NCBI RefSeq assembly: GCF_024166365.1
Contig: NC_064823.1
Span: 4,086,924-4,150,923 of the forward strand
Direction: 5' to 3'
Length of the DNA: 64,000 nucleotides
Origin: Elephas maximus indicus
Taxonomy: Eukaryota > Chordata > Mammalia > Proboscidea > Elephantidae
Both the position numbers and the translations under genes were made by a program. How positions within the stretch are numbered: position 1 is the first letter of the stretch; every line of letters starts with the position of its first letter. Positions 22,532 to 33,493 of the stretch are shown one piece after another. The notes below the pieces were generated by a model that was given only the letters and a program-made list of their open reading frames with translations, had not been told where the DNA came from and did no database searches.

Positions 22532-22990
22532 ATAACTAGCTAGCTTCAATTGAGTTGACTTCAACTCAAGGTGACCTTTTTATACAACAGAGCAAATGTC
22601 CTATCCTGTGTCATCCTCATGATTGCTGGCATGTTGAATCCATTGTTGTGGCTCTTGTGCCAGTCTGTCTCTCAAAGGGTCTGCTTGGCACTTGCTGGTT
22701 TTCTACTTCACCAATCACGATGTCCCCCTCCAGCAGTTGATCCCTCCCGATGACATGTCCAAAGCAAGTGAGTCAGATAATATTCTGTTGTGATCTGTAA
22801 GGTTTTCATTGGCTAATTTTTAAAGTAGCTTCCCAGGCCTTTTTCCCTAGTTTATCTTAATCTGGAAGCTCCGCTGAAACCTGTCCACCATGGGTAACTC
22901 TGCTGGTATTTGAATACTGGTGGCATAGCTTCCAGCGTCCTAGCAACACGCAAGCCGCCACAGTACAGCAAGCTGACGGACGAGTGGTGG
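22532..22990 (-). mobile_element. Composite SINE with long RTE-derived tail
   Basis: Flanked by perfect 14-bp direct repeats 'aagtataatgctag' (22518-22531, 22991-23004) inside the L1. Read on the minus strand it begins with the body of the tRNA-Gly-type SINE family ('ggcttgcgtgttgctagg'), passes 'tattcaaataccagcagag', and ends in about 250 bases equivalent to the RTE 3' end ('ggacatgtcatcgggaggg', 'gattggtgaagtagaaaacc'). The tRNA-like head is missing (5' truncation). It is a non-autonomous retroposon fused to a longer RTE tail than the other SINEs here. Confidence 0.8.
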
Positions 22991-23020
22991 AAGTATAATG
23001 CTAGCTGTAGGTTTTTCATT

Positions 23021-23200
23021 ATTGTTTTTGGGGAGTTGATTCTAGTTCATAACGGATGTCTCAGAATAGAACTGCCTGTAGGGGTTTTTGGCTGTAATCT
23101 TTATGGAAGCATCTCCTTCTGCGGAGCCTCTGGATAGGTTCAAACTCCCGCCCTTTGGGATAGTAGCCGAATGCTTAACTGTAGCACCACCAGGGCTCCT
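23021..23200 (-). mobile_element. AfroSINE (long type), diverged, nested in L1
   Basis: 'ggggagttgattctagttc' to 'gtagcaccaccagggctcc'. L1 sequence resumes with 'ttgttcatagatgctg'. Confidence 0.75.
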
Positions 23201-23315
23201 TAGGTTGTTCATAGATGCTGTATATTTGTAGAGTGAGTTCCCATCTATTTCTGATTTGTTCATAGTCTTTATCATGAGCGGGTATTGGATTTTGTCAAAT
23301 GCTTTTTCTGCATGT

Positions 23316-23428
23316 TAGCTTGATCAGCTGTCCCAGTTTGCCCAGGACTGTCCCAGTTTTAGCACTGAAAAGTATGTGTCTTGAGAACCCCTCAGTCCTG
23401 GACAAACCTGTATGATTGGTCCCTTAGT
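23316..23428. mobile_element. Small hairpin element (MITE-like) nested in L1
   Basis: About 113 bp between L1 sequences 'gctttttctgcat' and 'gtctattgagatggtcatg'. It contains arms 'gtttgcccaggactg' (23336-23350) and 'cagtcctggacaaac' (23393-23407), 14 of 15 complementary. It resembles a small non-autonomous DNA-transposon remnant; the family is not named. Confidence 0.6.
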
Positions 23429-24642
23429 GTCTATTGAGATGGTCATGTGGTTTTTGCCCTTCATTCCACTAAGATGGTGTATTACATTGATAGATTTTCG
23501 GGTGTTAAATGAGCCTTGTTTTCTTAGATGAATCCCACGTGGTTATGGTATATCATTCTTACCATATTTTGGTGGATTTGATTTACTGATATATTGTTGA
23601 GGATTTTGTGTCTGTATTCATGACAGATACTGGTTGTAGTTTTTTTATTTTTTTTTGGTGAAGTTTGCCTAGATTTGATATCAAGGTAATATATACTAGC
23701 CTTATAAAATGAATTGAGAAATGTTCCTGCTCCTATTTTCTGTGAGAGTTTGTGAAGGATTGATATTATTTTTAAAAACATATTCAATTTACTTCTGGAC
23801 CTAAGTTTTTCTCTGAGGGAAGTTTTTAAACTACTAATTCCGTTTCCTTACCTGTTACAGACCTATTCAGATTTTCTTCCTTTTTTTGAGACAGTTTTGA
23901 TAATTGTCTTTCTAGGGGTTTTGTCCATTTTATTTAAGTACCTAATTTTTTTGGCATACAGTTGTTAATAATATTCCCTTATAAACTTTTAATTTCACCA
24001 TTGTTAGTAGTGATGTCCCCTGTTTTATTCCTAATTTTGGTAAGGAATTACATTTTTTTACATCTTTTTTATGTGGTCATTTTAGCTAAAGGTTTGTCAA
24101 TTTTGTTGATATTTTCAAAGAAACAACTTTTGGTTTAATTGATACTCTAGTTTTCTCTTTCACTGATTTCAGTTTTAATCTTTAAAAATCCTTCTTTATG
24201 CTTGCTTTAGGTTTAGCTTGTGTGTTTTTTTTTTTTTTTTTTTTTTTTTAAGGTGGAAGCTTAGGTCACTGATTTGAGATCTTCCTTTCTGATATAGATA
24301 CTTAAAGCTATCACTTTCCCTCAAAACACTGCTTTGGCTGCATTCTATAATTTTCCATATGTTTTTTTTTACTTTCATTGTTTTCAAAATATTTTCTAAT
24401 GTCCTTCCTTTCTTCTTTGATCCATGGGTTATTTAGATGTGTGTTATTTAATTTCCAAATGTTTGAGGATTCCCCAAATTTCATTCTGTTGTTGATTTCC
24501 AATTCTCTTGTAGTGAGAATGCACACTTTGAGTTCTCTCTTTTTAAACTTAATTGAGACATTCTTATGGCCTAGCATATAGCGTATCCTGAGGAATATTC
24601 CATGTGTGCTTGAGAGTAATGTATATTGTACTCCTGAGTGGG

Positions 24643-24848
24643 AAGGAGCTCTGATGGTACAGTGATTAAGCACTTGGCTGCTAACCTGTAAGGTTGCTTT
24701 GAACCTACCAGCTGCTCTGCAGGAGAAAGGTGTGGCAGTCTGATTCTGTAAAGATTTACAGCCTTGGAAACCCTGTGTAGCACTTCTACTTTGTCCTATA
24801 GGGTCGCTATGAGTCAGAATTGACTTGATAGCAGTGGGTGTGAGTTTT
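24643..24848 (+). mobile_element. AfroSINE (long type) nested in L1
   Basis: 'aaggagctctgatggtacag' to 'gaattgacttgatagcagtg', including 'gcagtctgattctgtaaaga'. Confidence 0.85.
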
Positions 24849-24897
24849 GTTGGGCAGAATGGTCTATAGATGTCAGTTATGTTGGTTAATAGTGTTC

Positions 24898-25168
24898 AGA
24901 CGTCATGTGCAGTCACCACTTGACTGTCAGTGGTAGGTTGTATGTTGCTATGATGCTGAACAGGTTTCGGTGGCACTTGCAGACTAAGACCAGGAAGAAA
25001 GGCCTGGCGATCTACTTCCAAAATGTCAGCCAGTGAAAACTCTATGGATCACAGTGGTTTGATCTGCATCCAATTATGGGGATAGTATAGGACATGGCAG
25101 CATTTTGTTTTGTTGTGCATGGGGTCACCATGAGTCTAGGGACAATTTAACAGCAGCTAACAACAATA
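24898..25168 (+). mobile_element. tRNA-Gly-family SINE with RTE tail
   Basis: Shares 'ttgctatgatgctgaacagg' and 'aggaagaaaggcctggcgat' with the family and ends 'cagcagctaacaacaa', the RTE-type terminus. The tRNA-like head is degraded. Confidence 0.75.
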
Positions 25169-25996
25169 TCCTTGCTGACTAATTGTTCTATCAATTATTG
25201 ACAGTGAGGTAATGATCTCTCTAGCTATTATTATTGAGTTGTTTATTTTTCCTTTCAAATCTGTCAGTTTTTACTTCATGTTTTTGGGTTTTGGTATACA
25301 TACATAATTGTCATATCTTCCTGATGAATTGACCCTTTTCTCATTAAAATACTCCTCTTTGTCTGATACTGGTTAGTCACTCCAGCTCTCTTATGCTTCC
25401 TATTTATATGGCATATCTTTTTCCATCCTTTTACCTTCAACCTATTTGTTTTTTTGAAGTGAAAGTGTGTCGTATAGACAGCATATAATTAAGTCCTTTA
25501 AAAACATAGTTAACTGTTTCTGCCTTTTGATTGGCGGGTTTAATCTGTTCACATTCAGTGTTATCATTGATAGATTTTTGTCTGCAGTTTTGCTAGTTAT
25601 TTTCTGTATGTCTCATATCTTTTTCATTTCTATGTTCCTGCATTTTTTGTAGTAGATATTATCTAGTTTATCATTTTAATTCCTTCGTTAGTTTTTTTTA
25701 ACTACATTTTTTGAGTTATTAGGTACTATAGGGATTACAATATGCATTTTAATTTATCACGTTCTAGTTCACATTAAGACTAATTTAATTTGGTAAAATA
25801 TAGAAGCTTTGTTCTGGTAAACCTCCATTTTCTCTTCCCTCCTCTCTGCTACTATTGTCATATATATTACGTCTTAATGTGCTGTAAGCCCAGCAATACA
25901 GTTTTGTAATTATTTTCCTGCAATATTATGTCTTTCAAAACAAGAAAAAACATACTTAAACAATCCTTTATATTTATGTATTTATTGACCTTTTAT

Positions 25997-26202
25997 GGTG
26001 CTCTTTAAAGTGGTATAGCGGTTAAAGCACTCAGATGCTGTCTGCAAGGTTGGTGGTTCGAACCTCTGGGAGAAAGATTTGGAAGTCTGCTTCCGTAAAG
26101 ATTTATAGCCTTGGAAACTGTATGGGACAATACTACTCTTTCCTATCTGTAGGGTCACTTTAAGTTGGAATCAGCTCGACAGCAAAGAGTTTTTTGGTTT
26201 TG
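25997..26202 (+). mobile_element. AfroSINE (long type), diverged
   Basis: 'gtggtatagcggttaaagca' to 'ggaatcagctcgacagcaaa'. Confidence 0.8.
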
Positions 26203-26287
26203 TTAAAACCCAGTGCTGTCTAGTCGATTCTGACTCATAGCAACCCTGTAGGACAGAGTAGAACTGCCCCATAGAGTTTCCAAGGTT
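26203..26287 (-). mobile_element. AfroSINE 3' fragment abutting the previous SINE
   Basis: 'cagtgctgtctagtcgattc' to 'ccccatagagtttccaagg'. Together with 25997-26202 it makes a tail-to-tail inverted pair with almost no spacer. Confidence 0.82.
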
Positions 26288-26461
26288 TTGTTAGTGCACG
26301 GTAAACACTACAAGAATCAAAATACTCTCCAGCAACAAGAATGTATTTAGTAAGTATAAATGAGTATAACCCCGAGAAATATATGGGCAAATCAGTTATT
26401 TTTCTCTCATTTTAACTCTTATTTAAAATAAGAGGAACTAATCTCACCTTTGACATAGTAG

Positions 26462-26551
26462 AGGCCCTGGCGGCGCAGTGGTTAAGCACTCGGCTGCCAA
26501 CTGAGAAGTCGGCAGTTGGAATCCACCAGGCACTCTGCGGAAGAAAGATGT
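26462..26551 (+). mobile_element. AfroSINE head fragment
   Basis: 'ggccctggcggcgcagtggt' to 'tgcggaagaaagatgt'. The 3' part is lost. An ancient repeat-like segment ('ggccagtgtggctgcagct') follows. Confidence 0.8.
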
Positions 26552-26659
26552 AGGAATAGGGCCAGTGTGGCTGCAGCTTAGCTAGCAAGACAGTGAAGGA
26601 AGGGTGAGGAATGAAGTCAGAGAGGTGGGCTGGGCTAGCCCCAGGCTGATCTTTGTATT

Positions 26660-26866
26660 AAAATAAACTCAATGCCATCAAGTCGATTCCAGTTCACATT
26701 CACAGCTACCCTACAGGACAGAGTAGAACTGCCTGATAGGGTTTCCAAGGCTTTAAATCTTCATGGAAGCAGACTGCCACATCTTTCTCCCTGCAGAGTG
26801 GCAGGTTTGAACTGCTGACCTTTCGGTTAGCAGCTAAGTGCTTTAACCACTGTGCCACCAGGGATT
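26660..26866 (-). mobile_element. AfroSINE (long type)
   Basis: 'caatgccatcaagtcgattc' to 'ccactgtgccaccaggga', with 'gcagactgccacatctttct'. Confidence 0.86.
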
Positions 26867-27734
26867 TTTATACAGAGCATGTTACAGAGTTTTTTTTTTT
26901 CCTAAGTACTGTGGGAAACCATTGGGAAAATACTGCAGTGACCTTCGTTTTTGACTAATGAGCTAATTTACAGCTCATTAACATCAGTTTTTTTTCCCTT
27001 TAACAGTTTCTGGGTGTGGATAAATGTTATATGTAATGTTATTCTATTAATGATTTTAGCTTTATAAAGAAACCAAGGCACATAACTTTTTCCTGATGTT
27101 TCTATTTGAAATTATCTAAAAATAAAATGCCAACATCTGTAAAACTTCAAGTTCATAGTACAGTTATAGTAATGGCAAAGATTATTGTCGTAACAACTTT
27201 ATCCAATTTAATGTTAGTATTTTAAAATTATACTTTCAATTAGTTAATATGGGCTAAAATATACAGATAACTTTTCTTGTAGTTGTATATGATTGACTTT
27301 CTAGGTAATTTTTTGATTCATTGCCTCACTAGTAAAAAAAAAAAAAAAAGCTACAGTGATTGTATGGTATAACTAGTAAGAAGAAAATAATCTCGTTTCA
27401 TTTCTGATTAGACAGTTTGGAATATATTCCTTCAAAGCTATACATGTGAATAAAAGTTCTGAAGATAAATTATGTTTTCAAAGTACTAGTATTGGCTATT
27501 AAAAAAAATCTGTGGGTTTTAGAAAGTAAACAGTAGCTTCCAATATTTCTCTTTATAATGTCATATGTATTTAATATTTAAAATAAACCCAGCTATAAGG
27601 AAACCAGATATGTTTCAAATAAACTAGACATCACATTAGCCGAGATACATCAGAATTTAGAAGTTATTTTTAAATTACTCTAGTTCTGTATTAGTCTAGT
27701 ACTTACATTGAGTTACTACATGTTAACCTGAATA
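26867..27734. other. AT-rich intronic DNA without recognised repeats
   Basis: Contains an A run of about 17 at 27333-27350. No exon-like or RNA-like feature recognised. Confidence 0.4.
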
Positions 27735-27943
27735 TGGGTGGTACACACGGCTAGTGCTCGCCTACTACCTGAAAGGTTGGTGGTTAGATCCCCCCAGAGG
27801 TGCCTCAGTGGACTGGCGTCTGGTGATTGACTTCCACAAGACCACAGCCACTGAAAACCCTATGGAGTGCAGTTCTGCTCTGATGCTCAGGGGGTCTCCA
27901 TGAGTCAGAATCCACTCGACAGCAACTGGTTTTTTTGGTTTAA
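27735..27943 (+). mobile_element. AfroSINE, third subtype
   Basis: 'gtggtacacacggctagtgc', linker 'cagaggtgcctcagtggac', tail 'gaatccactcgacagcaact'. Confidence 0.78.
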
Positions 27944-28559
27944 TGTGGATATATCTCTAGTTTTTAAAAGATGCTAACTTTTTTCCTAAAGTGCTTTGAG
28001 ATAATGAGATAGAAGAAGGAAATCGGGAACAAGAAAAAGTTGAGTCAGGTTAAAATTGTTGCCTATTATGCGCCAGACACTGTTCTGAGAGTAGCGAACA
28101 AGATGGCTATAGCTTTGCTCTCGTGGAGCTTATATTCTGGTTTATTTACATGTTTATTGCAAATCTGCCTGTCTTTGGAAGTGGAGATGCCCTTCTCACT
28201 ATGCCATATCTAAGCATTTAAACTCAAACAGAACGTTGCCCTATAATGATAAAGCACCTTAAACCTCTTATATATTTTGTGCAGGGGAGGGTGGGGTCCT
28301 TGTCCCTTCATTTGGGATTATGATTTTACCCACCTCTAAAAGTTGTTGCTGAGTTGAAATTTAAGTTTGAAGTTGAAGTGTATGTTGAATGTTTACATTA
28401 TCTGTTCCTTTCTATACACTTTGCTCATCAGTGTCATCAGTCGAGCCTTAGACCATGTTTCCTCTAAGTCTTGCCATAATACTGGATAACAGTACCATGA
28501 GAGTAACTTACAATGATATTGGTAGCCATGAAGTAGTTTCTGTCATTATTCCCTTTGTG
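27944..28559. other. Intronic sequence with a possible ancient repeat trace
   Basis: 28055-28140 ('attatgcgccagacactgtt', 'ctctcgtggagcttatatt') resembles an old mammal-wide repeat that I cannot name. The rest is unassigned. Confidence 0.35.
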
Positions 28560-29115
28560 CACATGAGGGGTCTGAGGGTCGGAGAAGTTAAACGGTTTGC
28601 TGTGCAGAAGAGTTGCAAGCAGGCCTGAGACTCGGTTGGCCCTTGGCTGACATCTGGGAGTTTGGTGTTGGAGTGTTCCCAGTCAGCAGTTAACTGACAA
28701 GGGTGATTCACTGTGCCTAGACTGTGCAAACTATATAGTTTATGTTGAACATCTGCTTCCGTCTGGGAGTCTGGAATTTTGGTACATGTTAGGCAAAGGG
28801 TGCCTGTGTGACCAGCCTTCAATAAAAACCTTTGGCACTGACTCTCTAATGGGCCTCTCTGGACAGAAACATTGCACACGTGTTGCAGCATTTTTGTTGC
28901 TGGGGGAAGGTTTGCTCTCTGTGACCTCCCGAAGGGGGGAGAAAGCATAAGGAAGCTTGCAGGTGGATTCCTCAACTCTGCCTGTATCTTTTTCCTTCAT
29001 GATCTGGCTGTATATTTTTACTATGTTACTGTAATATATCCTAGTCATGAATATATGACAAATTCTTCTAGCAAATCTCCCCATGTGGTGTGGTCTTGGA
29101 GACTCCCGACACACC
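28560..29115 (+). mobile_element. Probable old ERV LTR
   Basis: Carries AATAAA at 28821-28826, 'acacgtgttgcagcattttt', 'gtgacctcccgaagggggg' and a terminus 'gactcccgacaca'. The layout resembles an ERVL-class LTR of the MER21 type, from memory. The minus-strand frame of 155 codons here is a by-product. Confidence 0.45.
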
Positions 29116-29678
29116 TCTTCTCACTAAAAGAGATCTTGCCCTGCTGAGGCCAAAGATTTGTGTTTTAACCTCTGTGGAAGAGGTTTGGTCTCCTTTGCCT
29201 GGTGATGAGAGTCCTAGGTACAATGGAAAAGATGCTATTTAGTCCTTCAAATAAAAATAGGTATGTGTTTATTTGTTCATCGATCCATCTATTCATTGGA
29301 CCAGAAATGTTTGTGTTCTAGGCCTTCTAGAGCAAGCCTTAAACCTTGGCTTAATTAGTTAAAAGGAGATTACCCTGTAAATAGTTTAGGGCTCAGAGTG
29401 GGAGACAGGTATACTTTTCTCCTAGTTGTTTCTGTAGGGGGCCTTTTATTTAGCACCATAGAAGTTTATGATTTGGCTCCAAGTGATCTTTTACTTGAAA
29501 TATGGGTAAACTTGAATTAGGATAAAAGCACCACATCTGAGGATCTTTTTTCTTGAGGTACAGAATTTCAGGCCAACATTTCTTTCTACTAAGTTCAACC
29601 CTGAAGAGTGCAAAAGAGAAGGAGAATTGTTAATACCGTGAGTTAAACTAATTTACACCCACCCGCCCACCCACCCTT
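29116..29678. other. Unassigned intronic sequence
   Basis: No clear repeat or exon. It ends with a (ccca)n-like patch at about 29655-29676. Confidence 0.35.
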
Positions 29679-30575
29679 TGTAAAGAAGTTGGGGCATGGT
29701 CGTCTGACCTCCTCTAATTTCACAAGGGGGAAGGAGAATCAAGATCAACAACTCAAGTCTGGTTCCTATGAGGCAGAGGTCAGACATGCCTCCTCTCTCT
29801 GCCATCTTTACCAATTCTCACACCAACCATCCCTCCCATGGCATTCTCTGCTGGATTTGATAATTCATTGCAGTGGCCACACAGAACTCACAGACAGTAC
29901 TCATCATTATGGGGTTTATGAGGGAGGTAACAGGTTATAATTCAGGTTCAGGAATGCTCAGGATACAGTTCTTCCATCAGGACAGCTTCTCAGCTGTGCT
30001 CACAGGCACGCCACTCCCTGATCCTCACCTCTGCCCTGCTCGGGCAAGTGTTACAAAGCTCTTTTAGCTCTGCTGATAAGTACCCCGAGGTACCTTACTT
30101 GGCCAATAAGGCTGTGCCCAAGGTGCTCTGTGGATTGGCAAACCTAGCTCCACCGAGTACCTGGAGGCACCCTACTCCGCCAGTAAGCCTCCTGCCCAAA
30201 GGTGCTCAGCTTTTTTGCTCCGTAGGCTGGGAAGCCTATTATTCTGTCTCCTGCAGCTGTTTCTCTGCCGCTGTTTCTTGCCATCTTCCGTGTCACAGCT
30301 CTCTATTTTTCTGTCTCCTGGTTCCATGGGCTTCTCAGCACAGGGATGCCGGGTCCAGAGGACGTGCTCCACTCTCGGCTCTCCTTCCTTGGTAGTGGTG
30401 GTATCTTTTTCCTGTGTCTGGGATGATTCATTTCAAGCCCAGTGGGGTGGCAAAACTGACCGGTTCCCTTGGCAGTCCATAATTACCCTGTTCGCACGGT
30501 CCTACCCAGCCGCTGGGGTAGGAGTTACAAGACCGTGGCGAGAAAGGCCACGCAGAAGTGATCCAGTGCACTGCA
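29679..30575 (-). mobile_element. Solo LTR of a longer ERV family (minus)
   Basis: Its reverse complement matches the LTR at 34788-36558 along its length, for example 'gttctgtgtggccactgcaa' (here reversed near 29870-29895) and 'ggtcttgtaactcc' (reversed near 30522-30535). Ends are TG...CA on the minus strand. The internal AATAAA-type signal is less clear than in the other copy. The 206-codon + frame at 30215-30835 is a chance frame across it. Confidence 0.7.
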
Positions 30576-30615
30576 TTCCTCTTCTTATTTTGGAAAGGGA
30601 AGAAATTGTATACTT

Positions 30616-30766
30616 TATTGCCGTTGAGTTAATTCTGGCTTGTAGCGATCTTACAGGACAGAGTAGAGCTGCCCCATATGGTTTCCGAGGAGCGCCTGGT
30701 GAATTCGAACTGCCGACCTCGTGGTTAGCAGCCATAGCACTTAACGGCTACGCCACCAGGGCGTCC
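30616..30766 (-). mobile_element. AfroSINE (short type)
   Basis: 'attgccgttgagttaattct' to 'acgccaccagggcgtcc'. Confidence 0.86.
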
Positions 30767-30949
30767 AGTACTTACGTAGGTATATGCTGTTTCCATGTAG
30801 CGTATTCTAAGCCTTCTATTCAGCCCATGTTATGAGCCAGTAAGGAAGTAAGTAGAAAAATCTTCCAGAGTGTGGTGGGAGAGATTCTATGTGATTCTTT
30901 TGCAGTTTTACTTAAAAAACAAAACAAAACCAAATAAAACCTTGAACAG

Positions 30950-31172
30950 TCGTGAACCAGAGAGCTTAATGGCTTAAGAGCAGCATGTAACTTGCCTGTT
31001 TGACCTTGGGTAAGTTATTTAAAACACAACAGCTTCTCTCTGCCTCAGTTTCCTCATGTGTGAAATGGAGATAATAATGCCTGTTTTATAGGACCGTGTA
31101 GATTAAATGAATTAATACATACAAAAAGTTTAGAACAATGTCTGGCAAATATTAAGTGCTTTATAAATAAAG
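30950..31172 (+). mobile_element. MIR
   Basis: 'ttgaccttgggtaagttatt', 'tctgcctcagtttcctcatg', 'gaaatggagataataatgcc', 'agtgctttataaataa'. A well-preserved MIR 3' half. Confidence 0.85.
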
Positions 31173-32352
31173 CACTTTGGAAGAAGAAAGAAGAATATTC
31201 TTCTTTGGAAAAAGGAAGAATATTGTTATTTATTGACTTCTCTCCAGGATAAATTCACTTTAATGGATTCATATCCCATCAAACGAGAATTTTAGAAGGA
31301 TTTTTGTAAAAGGCAGTTCTCTGTAAGGTTGGCTAAGGTTAGAGTTATCCATAGAGGGTTTAGGTTGGCAGTGACTGGACTGGCAATTTATCCCTCCTAA
31401 CAGAAGAAAAATTCTCCCAATTTGCTTTGTCGAACAGAACTTAACGAGACTCTAGGTTTCATTGGAGGTATCTGCCAAATATCCTGATTATTTCTAGCTC
31501 CAGCTTCCTGTAAAGGAGTGACATAACTACCTTAAACCAGTTGAAACAAAGTCTTCTATCTGTTTTTGGATGAACAAGAGGCTATTATGACTAGACTTGA
31601 GACTTTTCAAACATCTAGGCTATGGTTAGGGTATAGGCCTTGACTCTTGTTGTTACTTTTTCCCTAACTGAAACCTGTAGTCCACGTCCTTTTGTCTGGA
31701 TCTTTCTTGACTTTGAAATTTGTTTATTTACAGAATATACAAGGCTAAACATATTTATATCCACAATTTAATATTCATTTCAAATAGTTCATGGAATAAG
31801 TTTAGGAATGAATATTCATGTAAGTCTAATCAGTAGATTAGGGTTAGTGATTAATATTCAGATCTCTGTCGCTTATCTTTAGCCTGGAGATAGTTTGGGT
31901 TTTAAGATGTGCTTAACCGTTTTGTGACTTGTGGGACATTTGATATTCCGCCCATTTCTTATGCCTCTGGAGTTCTTTTGGGAGTATACTTTTCTCACTG
32001 ACAATATTTGCTTCCCTCCAGTGGGACTTGTGTAACGGTAAAAGGTGAAAGAAACGTTTGTTAAAGCAAAATAGCTGGGGTATTAGGCAAAACGAGAGGT
32101 GCTCCCTGTACCCAAATGGAGGGTGCCCGCAGTAAAATCTGCTGTTGAAGTCTGGTTGGCCAGATGGGCTCCTATAAATCATGTATTTTCACATGATAGT
32201 TCTCAAAGTCTATATTACCAATTAAAAATTTAAACATACTCAATGACTCAGCATGCATTCCACGACTTGAAACATGTGGTATTAACAAAAAATTAAAAGC
32301 AGAAGATAATCGGGTCTTGTTAATGTCATTGCTTCCTCCATATGCTTATTTC
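31173..32352. other. Low-repeat intronic stretch with a 20-bp palindrome
   Basis: About 1.2 kb without recognised repeats. A perfect palindrome of 20 bp (half-site 'aaagaagaat') lies at 31187-31206. No exon is evident. Confidence 0.45.
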
Positions 32353-32553
32353 AGGAGTCCTGGTGGCACCGTTCTTAAAGCACTCGGCTGCTAACCAAAA
32401 GATGGGTGGTTTGAACCCACCAGCTGCTCCATGGGAGAAAGATGTGGCAGTTCGCTTCCGTGAAGATTACAGCCTTGGAAACCCTCTCGGGCAGCTCTGC
32501 TCCGCCCTGCCCGAGTCGCTGTGAGGTGGATTCTACTCCACAGCAGCTGGTGA
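32353..32553 (+). mobile_element. AfroSINE (long type)
   Basis: 'aggagtcctggtggcaccgt' to 'ggattctactccacagcagc'. Confidence 0.84.
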
Positions 32554-32993
32554 CGGGACACTTGGTAACCTACCTCGGGATCTGACCATGTGGGAGATGG
32601 CGACAGATGAGGAGGGCAGAGACACTACAGGGGTGTAGCGAGGCAGCACTATCACTTTTAGCCCCAGTGGTAATCGTAGGTAGCCAGGTTGAGTTGATTT
32701 TGTCTTGGTGTCTCTATGCTCATCAACTCCTTAAATAATTAAAGTTTGATTATTCAGAGTATTCTGACATCATACTTCCCTGTTAGAAAATTTTCCACGT
32801 CATAACGCAGGTTGACAAGCTAACGTTGATTAGGTTATGCTCGGGAACTTGGCCAGTCCAGTTCTTTGGTTGATGAAAATGCTAAAAAAGCTAAAACATG
32901 CCTGGCAAGGAAAGAATGAAAATATCTTACACAGAGTTTTAGATGAGGTTATCAGTTATTTAAGTTCACTTCTTATCTATGCTACATATATAC
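32554..32993. other. Unassigned intronic sequence
   Basis: No recognised feature. Confidence 0.35.
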
Positions 32994-32994
32994 A

Positions 32995-33202
32995 AGGAGT
33001 TCTGGTGGCACAGTGGTTAAAGCACTTGGCTGACAACCAAAAGGTTGGCATTTTGAACCCACCAGGCTCTCCATAGGAGAAAGACGTAACATTCTTCTTG
33101 CTTCCGTAAAGATTTACAGCTTAGGAAAGCCTATGGGGCAGTTCAGCTTTGTTCCATAGGATGGCTGTGAGTCAGAATCAACTTGATGGCATTGGGTCTG
33201 GA
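32995..33202 (+). mobile_element. AfroSINE (long type)
   Basis: 'aaggagttctggtggcacag' to 'gaatcaacttgatggcattg', flanked by 'atatata' motifs. Confidence 0.85.
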
Positions 33203-33493
33203 TATATATAATTAAGAGTATATATCTGAATCATAATTGGATGATTCAGTGTCAGGGTCACGCATACATGTAGGTTTTAAGATATTGTCCATGGCCTAAG
33301 AGTCTTCAAATGTAAAATTGTTTTTTTCTTTAGTAGGTCATTTCACTTGATTTTCCAATCATCCCCTTCAGCCTTTTTCTTTTTCTATAAAATGAGCTAG
33401 TAAGGTCTCTTGCAGATTTTATGAGAGTTTTCCTGCAATTTCTCTTATTCTGTAAATTTCTAGCATCCAATTTGAAATATCTGAATCAACCGC

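Larger units (their letters stand above)
18913..25970 (-). mobile_element. Long antisense L1, heavily interrupted
   Basis: Reading the minus strand, this is an old L1 running from the 5' region/ORF2 start (about 25.9 kb) to the 3' end (about 18.9 kb). Landmarks on the + strand, in order, are 'gagatttgccttttctccat', 'gaaactgccaaactgttttt', 'tgatagggattgcattgaat', 'caatgttgaatagaaatgg', 'ttgtcaaatgctttttctgc' and 'tccatgggttatttagatg'. All ORF2 frames are broken. Eleven or so later insertions interrupt it: SINEs, a younger L1 tail (20201), an RTE-tailed SINE (22532), a hairpin element (23316) and others. Its length implies a nearly full-length ancestral copy. Confidence 0.85.

Noticed and set aside
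28508-28975. 155-codon minus-strand frame
   Set aside because: Covers an LTR-like repeat, no similarity recognised, and opposite overlapping frames exist.
30215-30835. 206-codon + frame
   Set aside because: Crosses an antisense ERV LTR and an antisense AfroSINE. No viral or host domain.
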